Assembly (NCBI RefSeq): GCF_003144245.1
Contig: NW_020289992.1
Location: 62,001 to 126,000, forward strand
Direction of reading: 5' to 3'
Source of the DNA: Jaminaea rosea
Lineage: Eukaryota > Basidiomycota > Exobasidiomycetes > Microstromatales
DNA: 64,000 nucleotides
This document shows, one piece after another, positions 52,226 through 62,087 of this stretch. A program made the translations under genes and the position numbers. Position 1 is the first letter of the stretch. Each line of letters starts with the position of its first letter. Under the pieces are notes generated by a model. That model searched no databases, was not told the origin of the DNA, and saw only the letters and a list, made by a program, of their open reading frames with translations.

Positions 52226-55200
52226 CTAATGCTTTCTGTCGTCAGCTGCAGCGGGGACATTGACATTGACCTGGCTGGCGTGCGCAGGTGCTGATCCTGA
52301 TTGTGGCGCTCCGTTTGCCATAGTCGTGGCCTGAGCCGGGGCCGCCGAGGGCGTCGAGCCAGGAGCAGGAGATGCGCTCAGCTTGCCACCTTCTTGAGCA
52401 GCCTGAGGAGCTGGAGGAGCCTGGGCAGGAGCAGCCGGCGTAGACGTGTCAGGTCCCACAACCAGCCCGAGCCCCGCATTGCTTGGTCCCTCAGCCCCAG
52501 TCAGGACTGCCTTCCCCTCTTCCAGCCCATCACCACTTCCCTTCTCTTTCTCAACCGCACCTTTCCCATTCTCCACCTCCTCGCTCCCACTCCTGCTAGC
52601 CCCGCCAGAGCCAGGCGAAGCAGGTAGTACGACGCTTGACCCACTGAGCGGGGAGCGAGCATTCCCCAAGCTGGTCGTGGCGGCAGGAGTGCTTGGGTGC
52701 TCGGCACTTAGTCCGCCTCCAGCTGCTGACAGTGAGGCTGCCCCGCCGGTTGTGCCACCTTCGACGCTCGTTGCCGAATTTCCACTGATCGACCCTGCGT
52801 GCCTCCTGATAGGGAACGAGCCCATCGGCGTGCTCCCCTTGCCCAGGAGCATGGCGGGCGGAGGAGATCCGTTCGAGGCTGACGATCCAGAGGAAGAGCC
52901 GGAGGAGTTGCGTTGGTGCTGGCCAGGTGGCAGAGCAATGGAAGGTGGAGGCGTGGAGCGGGACAGCATCGTGCGGGCACCTCCTTCGTTGCTTGCGGTG
53001 GTGGAGTCCAGGGTAAGGGAAGGGTCGGGACGACGCTCGGTCTGGCCGCGAGGAAAGGGAAGGGCTACAGGTGCCGAGCTGTTTGTGTTGCCAGAGGGCG
53101 ACATGCTAGGTAGACCCTGTCCTCGTCCTTGCGCTTGAGCTTGAGCCTTTGCGGTCCCCGCGGCGATATGATCACGGGAGAAGGGCGAATTGACGTGCCT
53201 GTCCGGAGACGAGGGTACGGGTGGGCGTGTGGCCGACGACGATGAGGAAGAAGCGGCAGCGATGCTGGGTCCACGAGGCTGGGCAACAGGTACGAGGCCG
53301 GCCGTATTGTCGGGTGCGGGGCCCGGAGCTGGCTGAGGAGCACGCCCACTGTTGCCTTCGCTCATGTTGGTGGAAGGCTGTGGGAATGAGGGACGAGGTG
53401 ATGCCCCTGCGAGTGCTGGTTGTGATCTTGCTTGATATGCCGTGCTAGTTGATGGATAATGGAACGGGGCAGGGTAAGCCTGATATTGAGGTTGAGGATA
53501 GCGATGTTGTTGTTGTTGCTGCTGCTGCTGGTGTTGATGAGGATAGTGCTGCTGATAGGATTGTTGATAAACACCTGCAGGATAGCCTGGCGGCTGCGGA
53601 TGGCCGGCGGCGATCGATGAAGGCGAGGAGTGGTGGTGGTAAGGAAATGAAGAGGGATGGGCGGGTGGAGCGGCAAAAGGCCTGTGATCAATGTTGTGAC
53701 CGGGTTGCCCTGGCACTTGGCCATGCGCTTGCCCTGGCGGGAAGCCGCTTTGCTGCTGCTGGGCTTGCTGACTCCAAGTGTGAGGCGGATGTGCGGGCGG
53801 GAAAGCGAGTTGAGGCGCGGATCCAGGAGCGGGTGCAGGCAATGACGCCCCCGGTGCAGCAAAAGGACGGGGCGCGCCTGTGTGAGGCTGAGGCGCCTGT
53901 TGAGCTTGAGGCGATGACGCCGCCACCTTCGTCCTCGCCGCCGTCGCCGCTGCCGCCGCAGTTGCTGCCTCTGCCTTGAATCGTCGATACGCCTCTTGCT
54001 GAGCAGCGACCACCTTTCTCACTTGTTCCGCCTCACCAGCATCGCCCTTTGCCAGGCCCAGCTGGCAGTCAGAGCAAAAGAAGTCCTCCGACTCCCAATC
54101 CCTCTGCGGCGGTACCGTAGACGTCGCTTTGCTGCCTTTGCGCCATGCATCAAACGAGTCCCAACACTTGGTGTGCTGCCAAACCAAACAAGACTCACAG
54201 CAGACGATCTGCTCGTCCTGGTCCAGCTCAGGATTGCGCGCTTGCTTCAAGCAGACCTCGCAGGCCAGATCCCAATCCTCATCCTCGTTATTCTCAGTTC
54301 CACCACTCTGAGCTCCCTTTGCAGCCGTAGGGTCCAGCTCGCCCGCTGCGATCATCTCGCGCTTCTTGGCTCGCATCTCGCGCATCTTCTCGCGACGCTC
54401 TCGCTCTTCCATTTCCATGATCGCTTTGCGCTCTGCCTCCATCTCGCGTGCCTTGATACGGTCCTCGCGTTCGCGAAGGCGATCCTCCCTGCGCTTCTCT
54501 TCTTGCCGCGCCTCCTCCTCTCTTCTGGCTGCTGCCTCTTCCTCATTGCGAATGCGCTTCATCCTCTCTTCCATCGCGGCACGAGCCTCCAATTGCTTCT
54601 GCTCCGCCTCTCGCTCTGCCTCCTTGGTGGCGATGCGAGACGAGCGCTTGCGAGAGGCAAGAGCGGCTTCCATTGCTGCTTGCTTTTCAGCTTCGGCAAT
54701 ATCGGCCAGGATGCGTGGACAGAGGTCCGTGGTCAGGAGTTTGTGAAAAGCCTTTTCGTCTGGGTGCTTGGACTTGGCGAAGCGGGTTTGCATGGCTTCC
54801 CATTCGGAGCGTGTGACGGCGATGGCTTCGAATTCGATCCAGGAGGGCTCGGCGTCGTTGGGTTCGGCTTTGCTGTTGCCGCTGCTGCCGCCTGCCGCTG
54901 CGTCATCCTGCTCCACGAGCGTCGAGTCGTCCAAGTCCATTGTGTCGCCCTCTACTGTCTCGTCGGCGGCATCGTCCTGCTTTGTCACCTCCTCCAGCTC
55001 TTCATCCTGAGACGGCGGCTCTGACAGCTCCGAGTCGTCATCGTCGTCCTCGTGCTTGCCCACCCCATTGCTGCCCAATCCAGAGTCTAGCAGCTCAGGC
55101 GGAATTTGCTCCCATCCATCATCATCGGCGTTGCCACGTAATCTGCGCGAGGATCGAGAGCCGCGTGGCGACGAGGCAGCCGGGGCAGGGGCGGCATTTG

Positions 55201-56059
55201 ATCTCGAGGTTCTTGGCCTTTTGGCTGGCGGAGGCTGCGGCTGCGGCTGCGTCCGACGGGAAGTCCTGTTGCCGTTCGCCGCCGGCTTTGCTACTGCTTT
55301 GGCTTTGTCTGCTGCCCTCTTCGCTGCCGCAGCCTCGGCACGAGCCCTCTTCGACCCCTTCTTTGGGGGCGGCCTGGCCTTGGGCGGGGGTGGGGGAGGT
55401 GGATGCTGCACCCAGAGTCGATTGTCGTCGAAGAGCCAATAGGTGTTGTCTTGTCCATCGTAGCCAACCGGGTAGATGCGCCAATTTTCTGCGTCCTCAT
55501 CTGATCGAAGCAGCTTGCGAAAGCGTTCTGCGTCGACCCACTGCCATTCGCATAGGTCATGGATGCTGCGAACCTTTGTGGCGAGGGGGAGCGTTTCCCA
55601 ATTGGTGGGCTCCTCTTCGCTACCCAGAGGGTTGGGACCGTCTTCTTCTGGCGATGTCCGGCGCGCGTATTGGATTCGCAAACGGTCCTGCCAGTTGTCT
55701 ATCGAGACGCTCTTGTCGAGGGTAAGGGTGTAGAGGAGGCGACGCATGAGGTTAGGGACCGTTTCGTACGTGGATGCTGCGAGGTCGTGTTCGAGGGACT
55801 GCCGGGCGAGGAGCGTGATGTGTCAATCAAAGGTCACCGCGTCCGTTCGTCCTCACCCACTCACATCAGTCTTGAATCCGCTCATCCCGAAAGCCTCCTC
55901 GAATGTGACGAGGAATTGACAGACTGCAGCAAACCTCCAATCTCTGCGCAGCTGACCGATAGCGCTGAGGAAGGGGTCATTCGACGACGACGCATGTGAA
56001 GTCGAGGGTTGTGCCATCGTCGCCGTTGCCGCTGGTTGCGGGAGCGATCTACGCGGCAT
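52226..56059 (-). CDS. DDT/WHIM-type chromatin-remodelling protein with PHD finger
   Basis: Two exons, 55865-56059 and 52226-55798; the phase 0 intron joins GMSGFKTD to SLEHDLAASTYETVPNL. Length is about 1,255 residues (or 1,241 from the ATG at 56017). The N-terminal about 200 residues resemble CECR2/RSF1-like remodelling subunits: QLRRDWRFAAVCQFLVTFEE, then VRSIHDLCEWQWVDAERFRK and WRIYPVGYDGQDNTYWLFDD (the WHIM-like G-x-D-x-x-G-x-x-YW-x-F motif). A long Arg/Glu coiled coil follows (about residues 440-540). The PHD finger is CEVCLKQARNPELDQDEQIV, CCESCLVWQHTKCWD ... FFCSDC, giving the C4HC3 pattern. The last about 600 residues are Pro/Gln/Ser-rich. The likely place is an ISWI-type remodelling complex in the nucleus, with the PHD reading histone tails; exact orthology is not established. 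Confidence 0.84.
53440..53560. repeat. Trinucleotide (TTG/CTG)n tract in the PHD-protein gene
   Basis: A dense tgttgttgttgctgctgctg run near 53506-53530 encodes poly-Gln/His on the minus strand. Confidence 0.75.
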
Positions 56060-56325
56060 CGTCAGCGTCGTCGTCGTCGTCGTCGAGGAGGAAGTGATGG
56101 GATGTCACACGCGCACGGGGTCGATGATGAGAACGCAACGCGGGTCGAAGCTGCGAAGTCAGGTCGGAAGGAGCGTCGCGAGGGGCGGCAGCCACAGGCC
56201 CAAAGTCGAAGGCGATGCGGGCGAGCGGGCGAGAGGGCAGTCGGGCCGCGCGCAGTGAGAAAGGTCGAGGCGGACAGAGGCGAAGGCGTGGCTGCTTCTC
56301 ACCATTCACTCGCATACAATCAGCT
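56060..56325. promoter_or_regulatory. Divergent promoter, PHD protein / uL3m
   Basis: 266 bp between the opposed ATGs at 56059 and 56326; a (GTC/GAC)n triplet run at 56063-56088 lies next to the PHD-protein start. Confidence 0.45.
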
Positions 56326-57468
56326 ATGACGCCTGCTAGAAGAAGCACAGCAGAGCTGCTTGCCAATATGGCAAGGCTCACACTTGCACAGTCACCTGCT
56401 ACGAGATCAGCCGCTGTCACGGCAGCAGCTTGTCTCACTGCACCTTCCTGCTCGACTTCCTCCTCCTTTGCTTCCTCTTCTCGCCGCTTCACCACCTCAG
56501 CTCCCGCCACGCTCGCAGCTCCTGTCACAGAGCCGACCGCATCATCATCATCATCATCACCCGCTACCAGCCCCGCGCAATGGACGCCAACCTCACGACG
56601 AGTCGGTCTGCTCGCCAGAAAACGCGGCATGCTCACCTACTTCCTCGCAACGGGCCAAGCCATCCCCTGTACGGTCCTGCAAGTCGATGCCAACCAGATT
56701 TCGGCTCAGATCGGCTTCGAGCCTGCCACCCCGCACCCCACACATGACCCTGCCACGGGAGCACCAATCCGCGTACCGCAAGTGGCTCCCTACCTCGCCT
56801 TGCAGGTAGCAGCGACCGATACCCATAGTAGAAACCACGGCAGCAACCGCTCACGCAAGGGGCATTTGGCCAAAGCCGGTATCAAGGCAGGGAAGAAGGT
56901 GCTCAAGGAATTCAAGATCAGTGCAGACGCCGTCCTGCCGCTCGGCACGCACCTCTCGGCCTCGCACTTCGTTCCTGGACAGCACGTAGACGTCTCTGCC
57001 ACTTCGCGCGGCCGCGGCTTCGCAGGCGCAATGAAGAGGCACGGCTTCCACGGTCTACGAGCGAGTCATGGTGTCTCCATCTCACATCGCTCGCATGGCT
57101 CTACTGGACAGCACCAGGATCCTGGTAGGGTGTTTCCGGGCAAGCGAATGGCGGGAAGGATGGGGGGAAAGAGAGCTACGGTTCACAGTTTGCGGGTGCT
57201 GCGGGTGGATCTGGACCGTCAGCTCGTACTGGTGCAGGGAAACGTACCGGGCGCAGACGGCGGGTTGGTAGAGGTGACGGACGCGCGAAGGGAACTCATC
57301 TGGAAGGCCGAGACGAAGCAGCGCAAGGCGGGAATTCAGGGCAAGGAGGCGTTGCCCGTAGGTATCGAGGCCTTGCCATTCCCAGCAGGTACGAGGGAGA
57401 TGGAAGGCGGAATGCCGAGGATAATCGAGTGGAACGGTGGCGTCGAAGAGGAGGCAGCAGCAGCCTAG
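56326..57468 (+). CDS. Mitochondrial large-subunit ribosomal protein uL3m
   Basis: Intronless, 380 residues from the ATG at 56326 (an in-frame ATG at 56215 would add 37 Arg-rich residues). The first about 80 residues form a presequence rich in Ala, Ser, Thr and Arg. The uL3 core is VGLLARKRGMLTYFLATGQA, then VLQVDANQISAQIG, GTHLSASHFVPGQHVDVSAT and the diagnostic SRGRGFAGAMKRHGFHGLRA, SHGVSISHRSHGSTGQHQDP, GRVFPGKRMAGRMG, ending with VHSLRVLRVDLDRQLVLVQG and NVPGADGGLVEV. This is the yeast MRPL9/YmL9 orthologue group, near the peptidyl-transferase centre of the mitoribosome. The C-terminal about 60 residues are a variable extension. Confidence 0.93.
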   Translation: MTPARRSTAELLANMARLTLAQSPATRSAAVTAAACLTAPSCSTSSSFASSSRRFTTSAPATLAAPVTEPTASSSSSSPATSPAQWTPTSRRVGLLARKRGMLTYFLATGQAIPCTVLQVDANQISAQIGFEPATPHPTHDPATGAPIRVPQVAPYLALQVAATDTHSRNHGSNRSRKGHLAKAGIKAGKKVLKEFKISADAVLPLGTHLSASHFVPGQHVDVSATSRGRGFAGAMKRHGFHGLRASHGVSISHRSHGSTGQHQDPGRVFPGKRMAGRMGGKRATVHSLRVLRVDLDRQLVLVQGNVPGADGGLVEVTDARRELIWKAETKQRKAGIQGKEALPVGIEALPFPAGTREMEGGMPRIIEWNGGVEEEAAAA

Positions 57469-57802
57469 GGTGCAGCGAATGACCGTGGGGGTGTGTGCTT
57501 CGGTAGCGAAGCTCACTCTCTTGTCCCGTCTCAAAGGCAATTCATTCTTTTTCTGACTTCCATCCGATTACCTGCTTTCGCCTTTTCACACTTCTCACCT
57601 TGCTCCTGACCGTGGCGCAATGGCACGCATCAGCGCGTCAGGCAAGGTCCGGTCGCATCACTCGATCGTCGCCGCCGCTGCGGCTGCTTCAAAGAGGCGA
57701 CTCGAGCGCCGAGAGGAGCGCGACTAATGGCGCGATTCGATTGCATGAGGTAGCACTGTGTGGCTGCGTTGGCTACAGATGGTATGAATGGAGGTGACAT
57801 GC
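57469..57802. other. Spacer between uL3m and the recombinase relic
   Basis: About 330 bp, no gene and no clear terminal inverted or direct repeat marking the edge of the mobile element. Confidence 0.35.
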
Positions 57803-58704
57803 CTACTTCCGCGTCGGCTTCTCCGCGTTGACGGCAGAGGGAAGAGGCCACTGGATGTAGCTGCGAGGGGCAGCTACATCGCGAGGCGGCGTGGTCGCGT
57901 GGGTGGTGGCGAGGCGAGGTTGGCTGTCGCTCCGAGGAATAGCTGCATCGTGAGCTTTGAGGTGGTCGAGGATTGAGCCATTTACATCTTTGTAGCCGCG
58001 TGTGGGGAGTTCGTATCCCAGGCTGTACAGACTCTCGAGCACGATCCAGACGGGAATGACGCTGCTGCAGCACGGGCAGCGCACCAGCTCATCCCCGGCA
58101 GCCAGCTCCTCCGAGGCCTTATCGACCAGGTGGCCAAGGATGATGTGCCTGCACGCGCTGGCGTGGTCCGGAAATCGATGGCAGCGGTCGGCGGGGGCCT
58201 CCGTCTCATCCACGAGGCAGAATGGGCACTGTTCCGTCGGCAATTCCACCTCTCCCTCCGCCAACGACGTCCCCACCGATTGCCATGCTGCTGGCTCTCA
58301 CGAAGCGTCGAGTTGACTCCCTCGTCCCTCCCTACAGGCGCCGGCGACCAGTCACAGCCGAATACCGGGCAGCCGAATTTCTCCATCAGCGCTGCGAAGC
58401 CCTCCTGCAAGCCATGCTCGATCGCCTTGCTGCTGCAGGCGATATGATGGGACTTGCGCTGGCGCTTGCCCTGGCCACCGAAGTCTTCCCTGCAGAAAGA
58501 GCATTCTGCGGCGGTGACAACAGCCTCCAAAGCGGACTCGGACGTGAAGACGTCGTAAGCCTCCGAGAAGGGCAGCTTTTCTTGGCCACTCTTCAGCAGA
58601 GTCTCGCGGTCTTGCTGAGCTTCGAGGCACATCGCGCGCGCCTCCTCCTTCAAAGCGATGAGGGCTCGAGCTCGAGCGTCATCCTCGTCCGCAGTGATGG
58701 CCAA
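57803..58704 (-). CDS. Zinc-finger C-terminal part of the DUF3435-like protein
   Basis: Two adjacent frames, 58704 down to about 58330 and about 58280 down to 57803, probably separated by a short intron. The first has LLAITADEDDARARALIALK, a helix, then ECSFCREDF ... HHIACSSKAIEHG (C2HC-like) and FGCPVFGCDW. The second has EQCPFCLVDETEAPADRCHR, HASACRHIILGHLVDK and RCPCCSSVIPVW ... ILDHLKAHDAA, giving CxxC...HxxxH type fingers. Paired CPFC...H and CPxC...HLxxH fingers downstream of a recombinase domain are typical of fungal DUF3435 proteins and probably bind element ends. It could instead be a separate small zinc-finger gene starting at 58704. Confidence 0.5.
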
Positions 58705-59258
58705 TAGGCGCTCCAGTGGGGTCTGGCGATGAGGATGCGTGGCACCGACGCTGCATTCCTGCCGAGCCGATGAAGTCGACGAGGAAGAGGAGGGCTGGTG
58801 CGCGTCAAGGCTGCGAAGGTGAGCCTGGAGTCGCGGTACGAGGCTCTCGTCTCGAGCATCGGAAGTATCATCTTCTCGAGCATCATGAGGCTCTCGACGC
58901 CGTGGGTCTCGTCGTGACAGTGCCGAGAGAGCGCTGCCGAGCGGTGCCCGGCTTCGCCTTCGTCGGCCTCTTTCCTCTTCACGTTGATGACGTTCGTTCG
59001 CGAGGAGAGAGACGAAGCGATTTCGGATGTGACGCAGCTCGACGGCCTCCGGCGACTTTGAGTCCTCACCAATTGCCTTCAGTGTGGCAAAACTTGTATC
59101 CTGTCGGCGGCGGGCTTGAGCATCGCCGGTTGGGGACGCAGCTCGAGCTCCTCGGCCGGCGTTAGCGTGTCGATGGGTGGCTGCGAGTTGTCAGGCCATG
59201 CGGAGAATCGTCGCCCTTTTCTGCCGTGGCGAGAGAGGCACATGAGGTCGGGATGTTC

Positions 59259-60369
59259 TTAAAAAGGTAGAGCTTTTCCCATTGCTTGGTTGGTCGCAGT
59301 ATGACGGAAGCCGCTCCTCGAATCCTCTGACGTGATGTCGGGCCGGTTGAGGAGCAGCACTGCGCGTCTACGGAAGTCATACGCGACTAGTGTAGGTGAG
59401 GCGAGGCAGCGCGACTTGTTGAACTGGTAACGCATGCCGTCAGCCGTGAGGGGCTCGCCTGAGGCCTGCCTGCCCTTTATTTTGGAGAAGACCCGCACCT
59501 CTAGCATGCTTGTCTTGACGGGTCCGAGCTGAAGGCGGTGAGAGATTTCGGTGAAATTCAACGCTACCAGGCCGTCGCCGTCGAGGTGCTGAGTCGAGAT
59601 GCCCTCCAGCGCGCCGTCCTCCATTGCCATCGAAAAGAGAAGGATGGCCGGATCCAAAGCAGGAAAGAAGTCATCACGAGACACGGAGCTGACCTTTCGC
59701 CACTCGCTCTGCTTCTCTTTGTGACACTTGAGGTTGCGGATTGTGACCTCGACGGCGAGGCGGGCGACGCCGTCCTCGCACAACAGGAAGAAGAATTGAA
59801 GATCCTTGTACTGCAGTGCGTAATTTGCGTCCTTGTAGTCCTCGGCGATGAGGAAGTCTCCGGGACGCGCAGCGGAGAAGAAGCTGAATGAGCAGAATGC
59901 GAGGAGCTGGTTGCGCTCTCTTGCGCGTCTCATGAGCGTAGTAGCCTTCACGAGCACTGCTTCGGCCATTTGGTAGAGGTTGTCATAGGATGCAAAATGC
60001 TTGCGGGCGTCCTTCGATGGCTGGAGCTCGTACTTGGTCACGTTCTCTCTGCTGGTGATGAGGCTGCGGTGGCTGAAGAGACGAACTCGCGCGCGACCTT
60101 GGCATCGACCAGGCGCATGCGATTGTGCGCGCCCACACAGTGTGCAAAGCGATTCAGTGCAGTTTGCTGGGCAATAGGGCAATAAGTCTGGAACGAGGCG
60201 CAGCAGCCGCGTCAGCATGAGCAACTGCTGACGTGTCTGCCTACATTGTTGTACGCTCACCTTTGTCCTTGGTGTGAGCTACGCCGGCCACTCCCCACCT
60301 CTCAATTGGGCGGCTGACCATCCGCGCCAGGCAATGCCAGAGAGCAAGAGGGAAGACGAAGTCGGTGTC
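59259..60369 (-). CDS. DUF3435-like tyrosine recombinase domain
   Basis: Main frame 59259-60187, plus an upstream coding-like exon 60261-60369 (TDFVFPLALWHCLARMVSRP ... GVAHTKDK) joined over intron 60188-60260, which has GTGAGC, TGCTGAC and CCAG signals and keeps frame. Diagnostic stretches are LLAFCSFSFFSAARPGDFLI (the first catalytic Arg context, GARPG in the family), NYALQYKDLQFFFL (the LRYRD strand), AVEVTIRNLKCHKEKQ (KN/K strand), FFPALDPAILLFSMAMEDGA, and near the end VAYDFRRRAVLLLNRPDITS followed by FRHTATNQAMGKAL, which line up with the YxFRR and GH boxes. A clear nucleophile Tyr context after this is not in frame, so activity is doubtful. DUF3435 enzymes cut and paste or circularise DNA at specific sites. 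The family call rests on motif order only. Confidence 0.55.
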
Positions 60370-60380
60370 CGGTGCGTTTC

Positions 60381-62087
60381 AAGAGTTTTGGAGACTCCTC
60401 TGCCGTCGTGGGCTGGGCGTGTGAGCCATTTGTCGGCGACACCAGAGAATCACGATTCCCAAGAGCTATGTGTCGTGACCGTGGAAGGGGCCAGTGTGCG
60501 TGAGAAGTCCTCAGAGGCGGGTGTGCATTCATCGTGAAGCGTAGCGTTGCCGATATGAGCTCGCGCTCGCTCGACGGCGTGTCGCTCGCTGCTTGTCGAC
60601 GAGAGATGGCGAAGCCATGGCGGTGGTGTTGCGGCGGACCTTGTTGAAGGGTGAGGTAAGCGATGGCGACAGCTTCTGCTGTCACAGGGCGTGGAGGGCG
60701 AGACGATGGTGGCAGAGGCAGGCATGGATCCACGTGGCTAAGGCGCACCTGCCCCACATGTCATCGAATGGATCCTCAGTGTGGTTGGGCAAGGTAACAC
60801 GCTTCGCGCACTGCTGGGGGTGCAGAGGGGACGATGCCCCCCTGCGCTGCTCGGCGGCAGGGCAGGAGGGCGAATGGGCGAATCAAGGTGGGGACTGCTG
60901 GTAGTGATGGGGAGGGGGTGGGCGGGGGAGGAACGGGGATCGTTAGTGTGTGGTGTCAAGGCAAGCAGTGACGGCGATAGGGTCAGCTCTCGACGAGGCG
61001 GCGTGCGCTGGCAGCTCGCTCTCGCTCAGGGCGAGATGAGCCACTCGATCTGCCCGCCGCTGCCGCCGCCGCCGCTCACGGAGCTGAATGGTTGCTACCT
61101 AATCTTTGCACCTCGCTCGTCGGCTCCTCCTTTGCGTGCTAAGGCCGATGGGCTGCCTAGGATTGTCGTTCTGTGTTGCGATCATCGGACTGCTTGCTAC
61201 CAATGATTCCGTGCTTGAGGCAGGGTCGACCTCAGGGCTTCCTCATCCTCGCCTGCCCATCGACCTCCGTATGGTACACCGTCCACCTAGGTCGCGCATG
61301 ACGCCGCTGGGCGGCCGATGCCTCGCCCTCGCCTCGCGAGAGCCTGGAGCGGGGCGGCTCTGCCTGCTGCCTGCTCCAAATTTGGGCTGAACATCCGTGA
61401 GCGAGCTCACTCGAGCGAACTCAGTACCGAACAGCCAAGACTTCAATGCTGTACGACTTGAGGGTTGTCAGGTAACGAGCGATTCTAATGCCCACGAGCG
61501 AGTCGGCTTGCCAGGCCGACGCCCAGCATCAACTTCGGACCGTGCAATGGACCCTCGTAGCTCATCACTCGCTTCAGCCGAGCGTGGCACAGGTCTGCCA
61601 TCTCTCTCAGTGACACAAAGTCCTCGTAGTGGTCAAAAGCACGACTTGCCCGCCCTCTTGTTTCTTCCCATCTCACATGACAAGCGCTTCTCGACGCCAG
61701 CCCAAGCCCTCCTGGCCACCAACGTGATGATCACGGACCACCGTTTCCTTTGCTTGGCCGTGGCCCATCTCGCCCTCCGTGCCTCGGCCCATCCTCGCGC
61801 TTGTCTCGGCCGCGGGTCCTGTCCGTCGAAATCTGGCTTGAGTCGCCTTCTGGCCTTTGAGGCATATCAGCCGAGCCCACTTGTTGCCTCGCCTCATATA
61901 AGTTCGAGGTCGTAGCGTAAAGCAGCATGGTACTTCTCTTCACAGCTAGCACTTGTTTGCACTTCGAGAGCGACGTCACCTTCTTCCCTTCGCTCAACGA
62001 TTGACATCCCTCATCCTTCTGCTCCTCACTTGGAGTTCTCATCACTCGCACCCGCGCTCTCCCCGCACCTCACGCTCCACGCCCACC
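60381..62087. other. 1.7 kb gene-poor region upstream of the GMC gene
   Basis: The right flank of the recombinase relic and promoter of the GMC oxidoreductase. Minus-strand frames 60302-60757 and 60450-60725 may include more of the recombinase N-terminus, but no motif supports it. The plus-strand frame 61397-61915 is not supported. Confidence 0.4.

Larger units (their letters stand above)
57803..60380 (-). mobile_element. DUF3435/Crypton-class tyrosine-recombinase element, single gene, probably decaying
   Basis: A minus-strand gene remnant reads, in order, an N-terminal helical part (60261-60369), a tyrosine-recombinase-like domain (59259-60187), a charged linker (about 58700-59250) and zinc fingers (57803-58704). 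This order is that of fungal DUF3435 proteins, the family that includes Crypton recombinases and Starship captains. The pieces are not joined by a single uninterrupted model: at least one in-frame stop and a frame change in the linker must be introns I cannot place or decay. No flanking cargo is evident, because uL3m starts less than 1.5 kb beyond the 3' side, so a large cargo-carrying element pointing leftward is excluded. No target-site repeats were found. Confidence 0.6.

Noticed and set aside
53996-55024. 342-codon plus-strand frame rich in Leu across the PHD-protein gene
   Set aside because: Antisense shadow of the Glu/Arg coiled-coil and acidic codons; no membrane-protein family fits.
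61397-61915. 172-codon plus-strand frame before the GMC oxidoreductase
   Set aside because: No recognisable features, composition like neighbouring non-coding DNA, and poor start context.
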